DNA from: Bizionia myxarmorum
GTDB taxonomy: Bacteria > Bacteroidota > Bacteroidia > Flavobacteriales > Flavobacteriaceae
Assembly (NCBI RefSeq): GCF_008086205.1
Contig: NZ_VSKK01000001.1
Location: forward strand, 1,550,001 to 1,614,000
Length of the DNA stretch: 64,000 bases
Direction: 5' to 3'
Position numbers and translations under genes: made by a program. The notes under the pieces were generated by a model. It searched no databases. It saw nothing but the letters and a program-made list of their open reading frames with translations, and was not told the origin of the DNA. Positions 53,190-62,775 of this stretch are shown here, piece after piece (the stretch's first letter is position 1; the number at the start of each line of letters is the position of its first letter).

Positions 53190-55193
53190 CTACACCTTCA
53201 ACTTCTCTAATTTATCTTGATAACTTTTAATTAAATCCCTGAATTGAGCCGCTTCTAAAAAGTCTAAAGCTTTGGCAGCTTGTTCCATTTGTTTCCGGTT
53301 TTCACGGATTTTCTTTTCTAACTCCCCTTTATTCAAATACTGATTTTCAGGTTCTGCAGCTTTGGCAGCTTCCAACGCGTAACTATAGGTACTAACCGAG
53401 TTTTTAGTTAACGCGTTATCTAAACTTTTGTTTAACGCTGTTGGCACCATATTGTGTTTGGTGTTGTATGCAATTTGTTTTTCGCGTCTGTACTCGGTTT
53501 CATCCATCGTTTTTTGCATGCTTTTAGTAATTTTATCAGCATACATAATGGCTTTACCGTTGAGGTTTCTTGCGGCACGGCCAACCGTTTGTGTTAATGA
53601 TCTTGCCGAACGTAAAAAACCTTCCTTATCGGCATCTAAAATGGCAACTAATGATACTTCTGGTAAATCTAAACCTTCACGAAGTAAGTTAACGCCAACT
53701 AAAACATCAAAAAGACCTTTTCGCAAGTCCTGCATAATTTCCACACGTTCCAAAGTATCCACATCACTGTGAATATAGCGGCTGCGAATTTGAATCCGAT
53801 CTAGATATTTAGTCAGTTCTTCCGCCATACGCTTGGTTAAAGTGGTTACTAAAGTGCGTTCGTCTTTTTCAATACGCTGGTGAATTTCTTCAATTAAATC
53901 ATCAATCTGATTTAAACTTGGTCGTACTTCAATTACCGGATCTAACAATCCTGTTGGGCGAATAATCTGCTCCACAAAAACACCATCGGTTTTTTGTAGT
54001 TCATAATCGGCTGGAGTGGCACTCACATAAATAACCTGATTTTGAAGGGCTTCAAATTCTTCAAATTTCAAAGGACGGTTATCCATAGCGGCTGGTAAAC
54101 GGAATCCGTAATCTACTAAATTTAATTTTCTGCTGAAATCCCCACCATACATAGCATGGACTTGTGAAATGGTTACGTGACTTTCATCCACAACCATCAA
54201 ATAATCGTCTGGGAAATAATCCAATAAACAGAACGGTCTCGTGCCAGGTAATCTGCCGTCTAAATAGCGCGAATAGTTTTCAATACCCGAGCAATAACCC
54301 AATTCCCGAATCATTTCTAAATCAAATTCGGTTCTTTCTTTTAAGCGTTTTGCTTCTAAATGTTTTCCTATTTCTTTGAAGTAATCATATTGCAACACCA
54401 AGTCGTCCTGAATGCTTTTTATAGCACCTTGTAAAACGTCTGGTGACGTTACAAACATATTGGCTGGGTAAATATTGAGTCGGTCGTATTTTTCAATCAG
54501 CTCATTAGTTTGCACATTAAAGGCTTCAATTTCTTCAATTTCATCGCCAAAAAAGTGAATTCGGAAAGCATGATCATCATAACTTGGAAACACATCAACC
54601 GTATCGCCTTTTATGCGGAAATTACCATGATTAAAATCGGCTTCCGTTCTAGAATATAAACTTTGAACTAAACGGTGTAATAATTTTGTTCGTGAAATAA
54701 CTTGATCACGTTCTATAGAAATAACGTTTTTTTGAAATTCTACTGGGTTTCCAATACCGTATAAACAGGAAACTGATGCTACAACAATCACATCACGTCT
54801 GCCCGAAAGTAGGGAAGAGGTTGTGCTTAATCGCATTTTTTCTATTTCCTCGTTTATAGATAAATCCTTTTCAATATAAACTCCAGAAACAGGAATGTAG
54901 GCTTCCGGTTGGTAATAATCGTAGTAAGACACAAAATATTCTACCGCATTTTCAGGAAAAAACTGCTTAAATTCAGAATATAATTGAGCAGCTAATGTTT
55001 TGTTATGCGCTAAAACCAAGGTTGGTTTTTGTGTTTCTTCAATAACATTGGCAACCGTAAATGTTTTTCCGGAACCTGTAACACCTAAAAGCGTTTGGTA
55101 CTTTTCTTTCGAGTCAATGCCTTGCACTAATTTTTTAATAGCTTGAGGTTGATCGCCAGTTGGTTTAAATTCGGATTGTATTTTGAATTTCAT
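53190..55193 (-). CDS. uvrB: Excinuclease ABC subunit B
   Basis: 667 residues, standard for UvrB. It verifies damage with UvrA and positions UvrC during nucleotide-excision repair. Motifs: Walker A GVTGSGKTFT (about 37-46), the beta-hairpin region YYDYYQPEAYIP, helicase motifs DESHVT, SATP and VGRAARN, and a C-terminal UVR domain KQMEQAAKALDFLEAAQFRD that contacts UvrC. It is alone on its transcript. Its last codon abuts the stop of the TerB-like gene. Confidence 0.96.
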   Translation of the reverse strand: MKFKIQSEFKPTGDQPQAIKKLVQGIDSKEKYQTLLGVTGSGKTFTVANVIEETQKPTLVLAHNKTLAAQLYSEFKQFFPENAVEYFVSYYDYYQPEAYIPVSGVYIEKDLSINEEIEKMRLSTTSSLLSGRRDVIVVASVSCLYGIGNPVEFQKNVISIERDQVISRTKLLHRLVQSLYSRTEADFNHGNFRIKGDTVDVFPSYDDHAFRIHFFGDEIEEIEAFNVQTNELIEKYDRLNIYPANMFVTSPDVLQGAIKSIQDDLVLQYDYFKEIGKHLEAKRLKERTEFDLEMIRELGYCSGIENYSRYLDGRLPGTRPFCLLDYFPDDYLMVVDESHVTISQVHAMYGGDFSRKLNLVDYGFRLPAAMDNRPLKFEEFEALQNQVIYVSATPADYELQKTDGVFVEQIIRPTGLLDPVIEVRPSLNQIDDLIEEIHQRIEKDERTLVTTLTKRMAEELTKYLDRIQIRSRYIHSDVDTLERVEIMQDLRKGLFDVLVGVNLLREGLDLPEVSLVAILDADKEGFLRSARSLTQTVGRAARNLNGKAIMYADKITKSMQKTMDETEYRREKQIAYNTKHNMVPTALNKSLDNALTKNSVSTYSYALEAAKAAEPENQYLNKGELEKKIRENRKQMEQAAKALDFLEAAQFRDLIKSYQDKLEKLKV

Positions 55194-55297
55194 GTATTTT
55201 TTTTAATCATTTTTCGCTGTTTCCGCAGTATAGAGACGGATTGCAAATAATTTTACCATTTGGTAATCACTATTTTGCAATGCTTTTTTGAATATTG

Positions 55298-55305
55298 CAA
55301 AATTA
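55298..55305 (-). promoter_or_regulatory. Possible -7 element of uvrB
   Basis: TAATTTTG on the minus strand, 104 bases before the uvrB start; a longer leader than usual in this window. Confidence 0.35.
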
Positions 55306-55405
55306 CAGAAAACCTATCCTATTTTTTAATGCGCTGAAATTTTCTATGGTAGCGCTAACAAGGATAGTAACGAATTGTTCAATTAGTCGTAAATACTTGT
55401 AGTTA

Positions 55406-57736
55406 CTATCTGACCAACGAAAAGTGTCCTAAATATTCTTTTCCATTAGGCATGGTTGCACGATACCAATAATCCTCAGAACCTAAATCTTGACCGTTGT
55501 AGGTGCCATTCCATCCAGAACTCACGGCATTTAACTGTTTGATAAGTTTTCCATATCTATCAAAAATAGAAATCTTTAATTGTCGTGTGCTTGCGTTTAT
55601 ACCTAAAGGTCTCCATACATCATTTTGACCATCGCCATTTGGTGTGAAAAATTTAGGAAAACCCAATACTGAAACTTCTTGCGTAATAAAACCGCAGCCT
55701 CTGGTGTCATTAACCGTTATCGTGTGAATTCCCGCGGAAACATTTGTGAAAGTGGCACTATTTTGAAAACTACCAGAATCTAATGCAAATTCATAAATGC
55801 CTTCACCTGAAACTGAAATAGTAATGGTATTATTGGAAGAGGCTTCTTGAACTGAAATATCTGTAATTGTTGGACTGTTGGATGCTAATACTTCAATTAT
55901 TCTTGTTGATGAACAACCGTCCGAATTAGTCACAAGAACCGAGTAGGTTCCTATTTCATTAATTTCAATTTGAGCTGAATTCTGCATCAAATCGGTTCCA
56001 TTTAAAAACCATTCATAATCGTAATTATTCGTCTGACCACTTGGAATTCCTGATGAAATTGAAATGGTAGTTGGTGACAAATTTAGACAGTAGTAAACGC
56101 TATAGTCTGGAAGCAATTCAGGTTTATCAAAAACGAGTAAATCTAAAGTAGTGAACGCATAACAGTTTCCATTATCGCTTATTTTTATAAATAAAGTATC
56201 CGAATTTGGACTATTCGTATTTTCATAAGTTCCCGAAATAGGATTGCTTTGACTCTCCATGTCTACTTGCGATGCGTAGAAAGAAACGGAAGCTGTATTT
56301 GGAACATCTGGTTGTGAAACTATAAATGTTGATAAATCTGAGATGTTAAAAGTCGTGATGCCATCAAAATCGGTATCACAAGCGGAAAAAGCTGGCAGGT
56401 TTACAGCATTATTAGCAATGTCTAAAATTACTTCCGCAATTGCAGGACAGCCATTAGAATTTAATACACGGGCAAAAACCGTTTGTAAAACAGTTGTATT
56501 ACTAAAATTACCTGGATTTGTAATAACATCGTTGCTTGCTGATTCTGCACCGGCAAAACTGGTGTAAAAATTTTCAATATTCAGTTGCTGATCATTATTA
56601 GTAACAGCATTTCTGGCACCCCACAAATTGTAGGTTGTAAGTCCGTTTAAATCTAAATCACAACCAATAAGTGTGGTATTTGATACAATAGGATCTGGCG
56701 CGTATTCTATAATTATATTCCCAGAACTCAAACAGGCTCCATCAATTACTACTTCAACAGCATAGTCGCCTGGCTGCGAAACGGTGTAAGTAGCATTCAC
56801 TTCTCCTGGAATTTCCGTTCCGTTTCTAAACCATTTATAGGTGTTGTTTCCGGGTTGAAATGCATTTAATTCTAAAGTTTCATCCGTGCAAAGTGCCCTG
56901 TTTTCAGCAATGATGCGATCTCTTCCTAAATTAGAACTTAATTGAAAACTGCCTGCTTCTAAAAAAACGGCAGAATCATAGCGATAGTTTATATGGTCTG
57001 CAATTACCAACTTTACATGATACGTTGTGTTAGGAACAACATTCGCGACTGCTGTTAAAACTTTCGTTTGACCATTAAAATTTATAGGCGCATTTGGACC
57101 ATTCCAACCACCAAAATACTGTGAATTAATAGGGTCGCAGTATCCTGGAATTCCGGAGTGAACAGTAGTAACCTTTATAGGTGTTTGAGTTCTAGGAACA
57201 ATAGCTATATTGGTATATTGTGTTTCGTTTTCTGGGCGAATAAGGAATCCGAATAAATCAGAATAGCGACAGGTATTAGGATCTCCTTGCTGATATTCTT
57301 CCGAAGCAAAAATGTAGCGGAAGCTAATTTGATTGGCAATGGCTTCAAAAGTAAATTCTAAAGTGGTGGCGTTAACGGTTTGGGATTCATTAAGAACATC
57401 TTGCAAATCTTGATCGCCAGCCCAATTCGGCGCATCATCATCACTTAAACTTGTATTGGGACCGGCCGCATTTTGCAAGCGTCCAGTAGAAAGAATAATA
57501 CCACTTTGAAAAGGGAAATTGGAATTGTTGTTTTCAAAATACCCATAACTTAAATCGGTTCCATTAAAATTTCCACTAATGGCGTTTGTCACAACAACGT
57601 TGGAAATACAATCGCTGTCAATAAGTACATCTTCAACAAGTTCTTGCGGTCTATAAATGCGGGCGTCAACCTCCACATTTTGAGACCACGACAGTAACGA
57701 TAAAAAACAGGTAATTATAAAAAGGGCATTTTTCAT
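55406..57736 (-). CDS. Choice-of-anchor L surface protein, T9SS type B
   Basis: 776 residues from the ATG at 57736 (MKNALFIITCFLSLLSWSQ, a signal peptide). The choice-of-anchor L domain is at about 20-270 (YGYFENNNSNFPFQSGIILSTG, YIFASEEYQQGDPNTCRYSD). An Ig-like region follows, then two copies of a Cys-Asp-rich repeat (CDLDLNGLTTYNL; CDTDFDGITTFNISD), another Ig-like part and a type B sorting domain (FFTPNGDGQNDVWRP to IFDRYGKLIKQL). It is exported by T9SS and probably attached to the cell surface. A longer frame from 57772 overlaps the promoter. Confidence 0.9.
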   Translation of the reverse strand: MKNALFIITCFLSLLSWSQNVEVDARIYRPQELVEDVLIDSDCISNVVVTNAISGNFNGTDLSYGYFENNNSNFPFQSGIILSTGRLQNAAGPNTSLSDDDAPNWAGDQDLQDVLNESQTVNATTLEFTFEAIANQISFRYIFASEEYQQGDPNTCRYSDLFGFLIRPENETQYTNIAIVPRTQTPIKVTTVHSGIPGYCDPINSQYFGGWNGPNAPINFNGQTKVLTAVANVVPNTTYHVKLVIADHINYRYDSAVFLEAGSFQLSSNLGRDRIIAENRALCTDETLELNAFQPGNNTYKWFRNGTEIPGEVNATYTVSQPGDYAVEVVIDGACLSSGNIIIEYAPDPIVSNTTLIGCDLDLNGLTTYNLWGARNAVTNNDQQLNIENFYTSFAGAESASNDVITNPGNFSNTTVLQTVFARVLNSNGCPAIAEVILDIANNAVNLPAFSACDTDFDGITTFNISDLSTFIVSQPDVPNTASVSFYASQVDMESQSNPISGTYENTNSPNSDTLFIKISDNGNCYAFTTLDLLVFDKPELLPDYSVYYCLNLSPTTISISSGIPSGQTNNYDYEWFLNGTDLMQNSAQIEINEIGTYSVLVTNSDGCSSTRIIEVLASNSPTITDISVQEASSNNTITISVSGEGIYEFALDSGSFQNSATFTNVSAGIHTITVNDTRGCGFITQEVSVLGFPKFFTPNGDGQNDVWRPLGINASTRQLKISIFDRYGKLIKQLNAVSSGWNGTYNGQDLGSEDYWYRATMPNGKEYLGHFSLVR

Positions 57737-57753
57737 TCCTAGCAATTGGACTG

Positions 57754-57761
57754 CAAAGATA
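57754..57761 (-). promoter_or_regulatory. Promoter -7 element of the 776-residue surface protein
   Basis: TATCTTTG on the minus strand, 17 bases before the ATG at 57736. Confidence 0.6.
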
Positions 57762-57831
57762 CGTAATAACATTTTTTATAACACAAAAGCTAACCTAGCA
57801 TTTTTTTTCTGGTGATATCCTGAAATAGACT

Positions 57832-60800
57832 CTAGCGTTTTAGTGTGAAATGTCTTTTTACTTCGAAAAATATATCTCCTTTTTTTACTTTGGCAACAAA
57901 CCAATAATCGTTTGTTGGCATATTCTGACCATTATAAGTTCCGTCCCAACCCGCAGATGTGTGGCTTAAGGTTTTTAATAGTTTACCATAACGATCAAAA
58001 ATATAAACTATGGTACCTGGAATTTGATCCACGCCTGTAATATGCCAAGTATCATTTTGGCCGTCATTATTGGGTGTAAAAAATAAAGGTGCATCAATAA
58101 TAACGATGTCTTTTATAGCCGAAGCACAGCCATTTATATCATATATTTCTATGGTATGAGGTCCTAAAATAACGTTATAAAAAACGTTGGATGATTGCGG
58201 TATACCATTATCTAAAATATACATGTAATTTCCAATGCCACTGATGGTAACTGTTATATTGTTTGGATTGGAAAAATCCACGGTTTCGGTGAATTCAATG
58301 GTAGCTTGTTCTGATTCTATTACAGTAAAGCTTACAGAAGTAGAACAACCATAGTCCGTTGTTACCGTTACTGAATAAGAACCTACTTGCGTAATTTCAA
58401 TTTCAGAAGTTGTAGCATTTGTTGACCATAAATACGTATCGGTATTAAAACCTGTATCCGCGCTTACAATAAGTGGCAAATTATCCAAACAAATGGCTTG
58501 ATCTGGAATTTCTACTAGGGGTTTCCGTTGAATTAATGTTGAAAAATTGGTGATGCTAAAACAACCTGTAGCTCTGTTTTCAACACGTGCATAAATAGTT
58601 TGTTCATGAAACGCATTGTATTCTAAATCGGTAATTGGATTTATATTATTAATAGCTTCAATTTCTAATTCGAAATAATTTATCGAAAAACTATCAGGAT
58701 TTTGAGTTCCTAATATTATATCGTTTTGCTGTGCCAAATTGAAAACAAGCATGCCATCATAATCATCATCACAAGCTTCCAAATTGGGCGGCATGGTTGC
58801 CGTTGGACTTGGATTAACAAACAATATAAAATTGCTAACAGCATAACAACCAGAATTGATGCCTTCAGCGCGAACGTGAATAATATCGTTTGGTGAACTG
58901 TAATTATAATTGGTATCTAAAGGATCTTGAGCTGTTTCAGCATTTGTTTGCGACGCGTAAAATGTGACATTTACATTTGCCTGTGCGCCAATTAAACTTT
59001 CAATAGTTTCTTGTAAATCAAAGATATTATCGTCCGTATCGCAAATAGGAAACGTGGTAATTGGGTTAATGTCTGGTGGTAAATTCACTTGTAATTCTAA
59101 AGGAACCGTCACATAACATTCTGAAATAGTATTCTTAACACGAATATAAACCGTTTGCGGATTTGCCGTATTAACATAAGCTCTAGGGTTTGGAATGGCA
59201 TTTATATTGGCTTCCAAATCATCTAAATTCTCGTAATAGGTTACTAAAATATTATTTTGTCTAATTTCTAAAACTTCTGTTTCTGTAATAGTTAAATCGA
59301 AAGAAGCAAAGCCATCATTATCTGTATCACAGGTTTCCATAATAGACGCCTGATTAACGCGGGGAACTTGGATTACATTTAATCCAAACTGTGCAATGTC
59401 ATGACAATAAGTGCCGTTTTCTACACGAGCATAAATTTGTTGCGGGTTACTTTCATTAGTATAATTTAAACCAATTTCATTTTCTGAATTTTCGGCATCT
59501 TCTACACTTGTGTAAAACGTAATAGTCAAATTTTCAGGACTGCCTTGGCTCATTTGAGATTGAACAGTAGTTAAATTGAAACTTTCAAACGTATCATTGG
59601 AGATGTCATCACATAAAAAAACACTAATTGGTGGCGTGTATACTGGAATGGAGCCGACTTCAATAGTAAATGTACTTAAGCCGAAACAGCTTATATCGCT
59701 GATATTTTCCACACGGATATGGATTATTTGTGGATTTTGCTGATTTTCATAAACCGCAGATTTATCAAGGATATTGGTCCTGTTTAATGCGTCATTCTGG
59801 TTTAGAAAATATAAAACACGTTTGTCTTCTTGTCCATTTAAAATTTCGTCATCTTTCTCTTCAAAAATAAATTCAGCTGTTTGATTGCCATCGGTTTCAC
59901 AGCTATTAAAATCGGAAATCGGTAGGAAAACAGGAAGTGTATTAACAATAATATCAAAACTTTCAATGGCAAAACATCCTGTGATAATACGCTCAATTCG
60001 TGTAAATACAGTTTGAGTATTGGCATTGTAAGCTGTTGTATTCGAAATAGGATTGGTTTTAGTTTCTGCCTGTAAAAGCGTGTTATGAAAGGTAATATCT
60101 AAACCAGCGGTGTTTGGAACTATTTCAGAAATTTTAGCATCTAAATTTATAATAGTAAAACCATCTTGATTATCATCACAGATAATTTCATCTTGATGAT
60201 GTGTTGTGGAAGGTGCTGGCAGTACTTCAATTTCTAAAGATTCAACATCAAAACAACCGGTACTATTATTTCGAACACGTACATAAACTACAAAAGGGTT
60301 AGATGTATTATCATAAAAACGTGGTAACGGATTGGTGTTATCTAACGCGTTTTGCTCATTAATAAAATAGCTGGCGCTGGAATTTGGAATTCCTGTTGTT
60401 ACAGAAGCGTTAAAACTAAATAAGTCTACAGACGTGAAGGTGTCATCATCCGTATCACAAAAGGTCACCGCATTTAAAGGCTGTAATATTAAAGCAGGGT
60501 GAATAACGAGATTAATTTCGGAATCAGCCGAGCAATCTTGATTCGCAATTTGAATGAATACCGTATGTGGCGAATCCGTTACTTCATAAGGTACTGTTTG
60601 GTCTATAGCATTTATACCTGCCGTTAAGTCGACTAAAGTTTCATAAAACGTTACGGTGGTATCCGCTTGTCCGTTTAAAATAGTGTTTGCTGAATTCGCT
60701 AAATTAAATTCGGCAATGCCATCGTTGGAGGCATCATCACAAATATAAAAGTTACGAATATTACTGTCATTAATTAATAAATTGGCGTGTAATTCAATGG

Positions 60801-62664
60801 ATGCAATCGTGGCGCAACCGGTTACATTGTCTACAACACGAATAAATATAATTTGAAAATTCTGGACTGTGTTGGCGTAATTGGTAATATTAGCAATAGG
60901 ATTGGCGCCAGTTTGGGCATCCGCATTGGTTTCATGAAAAGATGTGGTAACGTTGGTTAAACCATCAAGAACTTCATCAATGATGGAGGTTAAATCGAAA
61001 TTCTCATAACCGCCATCATCTTGGGCGCAAGCGTCAATAGTGTGTCTTTGTCCATCAATATCTGGACTGTCTAAAACCGAAATATCCAAAGTTGCCGTAT
61101 TTATACAACCGGTACGAATATCAATGACACTCACATAAAGTTGATCATTTTGCGTAATATTAGAATACGGAATTGGAACTGGATTTTCACCATTTTGTGC
61201 ATCCGTTTGGTTATAATGGTAAGTTATCTGGTAGTTAGGATTGTCTCCTGTAATTTCTGAATCTTTTACCGTTAAATCAATGAGCGTAAAATTATCACCA
61301 TTCCCATCGGCATCACAAACTTCTAAAAGCGTGGGTGCAGTAATATTTGGTGCCGGATTCACAATAAGATTGAATGTGCCAAAAGCTAAACACCCATTAT
61401 CCGTATCTAAAATACGCACGTAAATTACCTGCGGGTTTACGGAATTCTGGACAGGTGCGGAAATAGGAAAACTTCCGTCCTGCGCATTGTTAAGATTGAA
61501 GTGATAGGAGATGTTATAATTACCAGCGGGAACAGCATCTAAAACTTCAGCATCTTTTATGGATAAATTGAAACTATAAATACCGTCATTACTAGGATCA
61601 TCACAAACTATAAAATCTGAAATAGTATCGGCCGATTGGGTGGAACTTAAGGTGATATTTACAGTGTCTTCAATTTCGCAAGTGGTATTATTAATTGGAA
61701 TAGAAATAGCAACTGTATATATTCCGGAAGTATTTACGGCTAATGACGGATTGGTTTCACCTAGAATTGGAATACCATTTTCTAGCCATGTATATGAAGC
61801 TAAAGGATTTTGAATATCTCCGTTTAAAATGACACTGTCTGCACATGTTGTAATATCTGGACCTAAATTTACCGAAGCGTTGAAACTATTACCTTGAATA
61901 AAAACAGCCGAATCGAAATTTTCATCTTGTTGATCGGCAATTACCAACTTAATATGATATTGCACATTAGGTTGAATGGCAGTAGAAGCCGTTAACACGG
62001 TAGTTCTACCATTAAAATTGGTATCGCCTAAACTATAGCCTTCAAAATATTGCTCATTTTCCGCAGGACAAAATCCTACAATTTCAGGATGGATGGTACT
62101 GGTATTTACATCCGTACTCGTTCCGGGTATAAGCGCAATATTTACATAGGGATCTGCGGAACCCGTTTCTTTAATAAGGAATGCAAAACCATCAGAATAT
62201 TCACATGGATAATTGGCATAATACTCTTCAGAGGCTAAAATATAATTAAACTGAACTTGGTTGGAAACGGAAATAAAATCGAATTGTATAGCGGTTGCAT
62301 TTAGCGTGTTGGTTATGCCTAAAGCCTCTTCTAAATCTGAATCTGTTAGCCAATCTGGTGTACCATCATTCAGCGGATTCACATTGGTTACATTTCCTCC
62401 CGAAACAGCGGCACCAGTAGATAATAAAATTCCGTTATCAAAAGGGAATGTTGAATCTGCGCGTTCAAAATATCCAAAACTTTTTAGGTTATTGATGCTC
62501 CCATTAACAAGAGATTGCACATTAGAAATTTCTACACAACCATCAATTAAACGCTCTTCAATAAGCTCTTGTGCCGAAAAGTTATCTGAAATGGATATCT
62601 TTTGAGCAAAACCTTGGTTTAAAAATGCCAAGAAAAAGCACGTGAAAAAGAGACTATACTTCAT
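57832..62664 (-). CDS. Giant choice-of-anchor L adhesin-like protein with 11 repeats, T9SS type B
   Basis: 1610 residues. Signal peptide MKYSLFFTCFFLAFLNQGFAQ, choice-of-anchor L domain (about 22-275, SFGYFERADSTFPFDNGILLSTG, ILASEEYYANYPCEYSDGF), an Ig-like segment, then 11 tandem repeats of about 90-100 residues, each opening with a Cys-Asp-rich turn such as CDTDNDGFASFDL and closing on a strand such as NPQTVYIRVKNT. An Ig-like region and the type B sorting domain (FFTPNNDGQNDTWHITG, VYIFDRYGKLLKTL) end the protein. It is a paralogue of the neighbour at 55406 with the same ends and an expanded middle. The repeats suggest an adhesive filament that needs calcium. Confidence 0.9.
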   Translation of the reverse strand: MKYSLFFTCFFLAFLNQGFAQKISISDNFSAQELIEERLIDGCVEISNVQSLVNGSINNLKSFGYFERADSTFPFDNGILLSTGAAVSGGNVTNVNPLNDGTPDWLTDSDLEEALGITNTLNATAIQFDFISVSNQVQFNYILASEEYYANYPCEYSDGFAFLIKETGSADPYVNIALIPGTSTDVNTSTIHPEIVGFCPAENEQYFEGYSLGDTNFNGRTTVLTASTAIQPNVQYHIKLVIADQQDENFDSAVFIQGNSFNASVNLGPDITTCADSVILNGDIQNPLASYTWLENGIPILGETNPSLAVNTSGIYTVAISIPINNTTCEIEDTVNITLSSTQSADTISDFIVCDDPSNDGIYSFNLSIKDAEVLDAVPAGNYNISYHFNLNNAQDGSFPISAPVQNSVNPQVIYVRILDTDNGCLAFGTFNLIVNPAPNITAPTLLEVCDADGNGDNFTLIDLTVKDSEITGDNPNYQITYHYNQTDAQNGENPVPIPYSNITQNDQLYVSVIDIRTGCINTATLDISVLDSPDIDGQRHTIDACAQDDGGYENFDLTSIIDEVLDGLTNVTTSFHETNADAQTGANPIANITNYANTVQNFQIIFIRVVDNVTGCATIASIELHANLLINDSNIRNFYICDDASNDGIAEFNLANSANTILNGQADTTVTFYETLVDLTAGINAIDQTVPYEVTDSPHTVFIQIANQDCSADSEINLVIHPALILQPLNAVTFCDTDDDTFTSVDLFSFNASVTTGIPNSSASYFINEQNALDNTNPLPRFYDNTSNPFVVYVRVRNNSTGCFDVESLEIEVLPAPSTTHHQDEIICDDNQDGFTIINLDAKISEIVPNTAGLDITFHNTLLQAETKTNPISNTTAYNANTQTVFTRIERIITGCFAIESFDIIVNTLPVFLPISDFNSCETDGNQTAEFIFEEKDDEILNGQEDKRVLYFLNQNDALNRTNILDKSAVYENQQNPQIIHIRVENISDISCFGLSTFTIEVGSIPVYTPPISVFLCDDISNDTFESFNLTTVQSQMSQGSPENLTITFYTSVEDAENSENEIGLNYTNESNPQQIYARVENGTYCHDIAQFGLNVIQVPRVNQASIMETCDTDNDGFASFDLTITETEVLEIRQNNILVTYYENLDDLEANINAIPNPRAYVNTANPQTVYIRVKNTISECYVTVPLELQVNLPPDINPITTFPICDTDDNIFDLQETIESLIGAQANVNVTFYASQTNAETAQDPLDTNYNYSSPNDIIHVRAEGINSGCYAVSNFILFVNPSPTATMPPNLEACDDDYDGMLVFNLAQQNDIILGTQNPDSFSINYFELEIEAINNINPITDLEYNAFHEQTIYARVENRATGCFSITNFSTLIQRKPLVEIPDQAICLDNLPLIVSADTGFNTDTYLWSTNATTSEIEITQVGSYSVTVTTDYGCSTSVSFTVIESEQATIEFTETVDFSNPNNITVTISGIGNYMYILDNGIPQSSNVFYNVILGPHTIEIYDINGCASAIKDIVIIDAPLFFTPNNDGQNDTWHITGVDQIPGTIVYIFDRYGKLLKTLSHTSAGWDGTYNGQNMPTNDYWFVAKVKKGDIFFEVKRHFTLKR
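58540..61625 (-). repeat. Eleven tandem Cys-Asp repeats inside the giant adhesin gene
   Basis: Eleven copies are spaced by about 270-310 bases. Openings include VCDDPSNDGIYSF, VCDADGNGDNF, FCDTDDDTFTS, ICDDNQDGF, SCETDGNQTAEF, LCDDISNDTFESF, TCDTDNDGFASF, ICDTDDNIF and ACDDDYDGM. Between each pair a second pattern of the type TFYxxxxDAxxxxNPI and VYVRVxNxxTGC recurs. The DNA copies are diverged, so the array is old. Confidence 0.85.
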
Positions 62665-62715
62665 TATTTAAAAGAATGTGAGGTTGTAACTATCAGATTT
62701 GAGGTGTAATATGCG

Positions 62716-62723
62716 CAAAGATA
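62716..62723 (-). promoter_or_regulatory. Promoter -7 element of the giant adhesin gene
   Basis: TATCTTTG on the minus strand, 51 bases before the ATG at 62664. Confidence 0.55.
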
Positions 62724-62775
62724 CTAAATAATCAGACGAATGGTTGTATTAATCGTTTAAATGCAAATATTTAAT

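Noticed and set aside
58540-61625. CRISPR array
   Set aside because: The repeats are about 300 bases long, coding and diverged, not short and identical with spacers.
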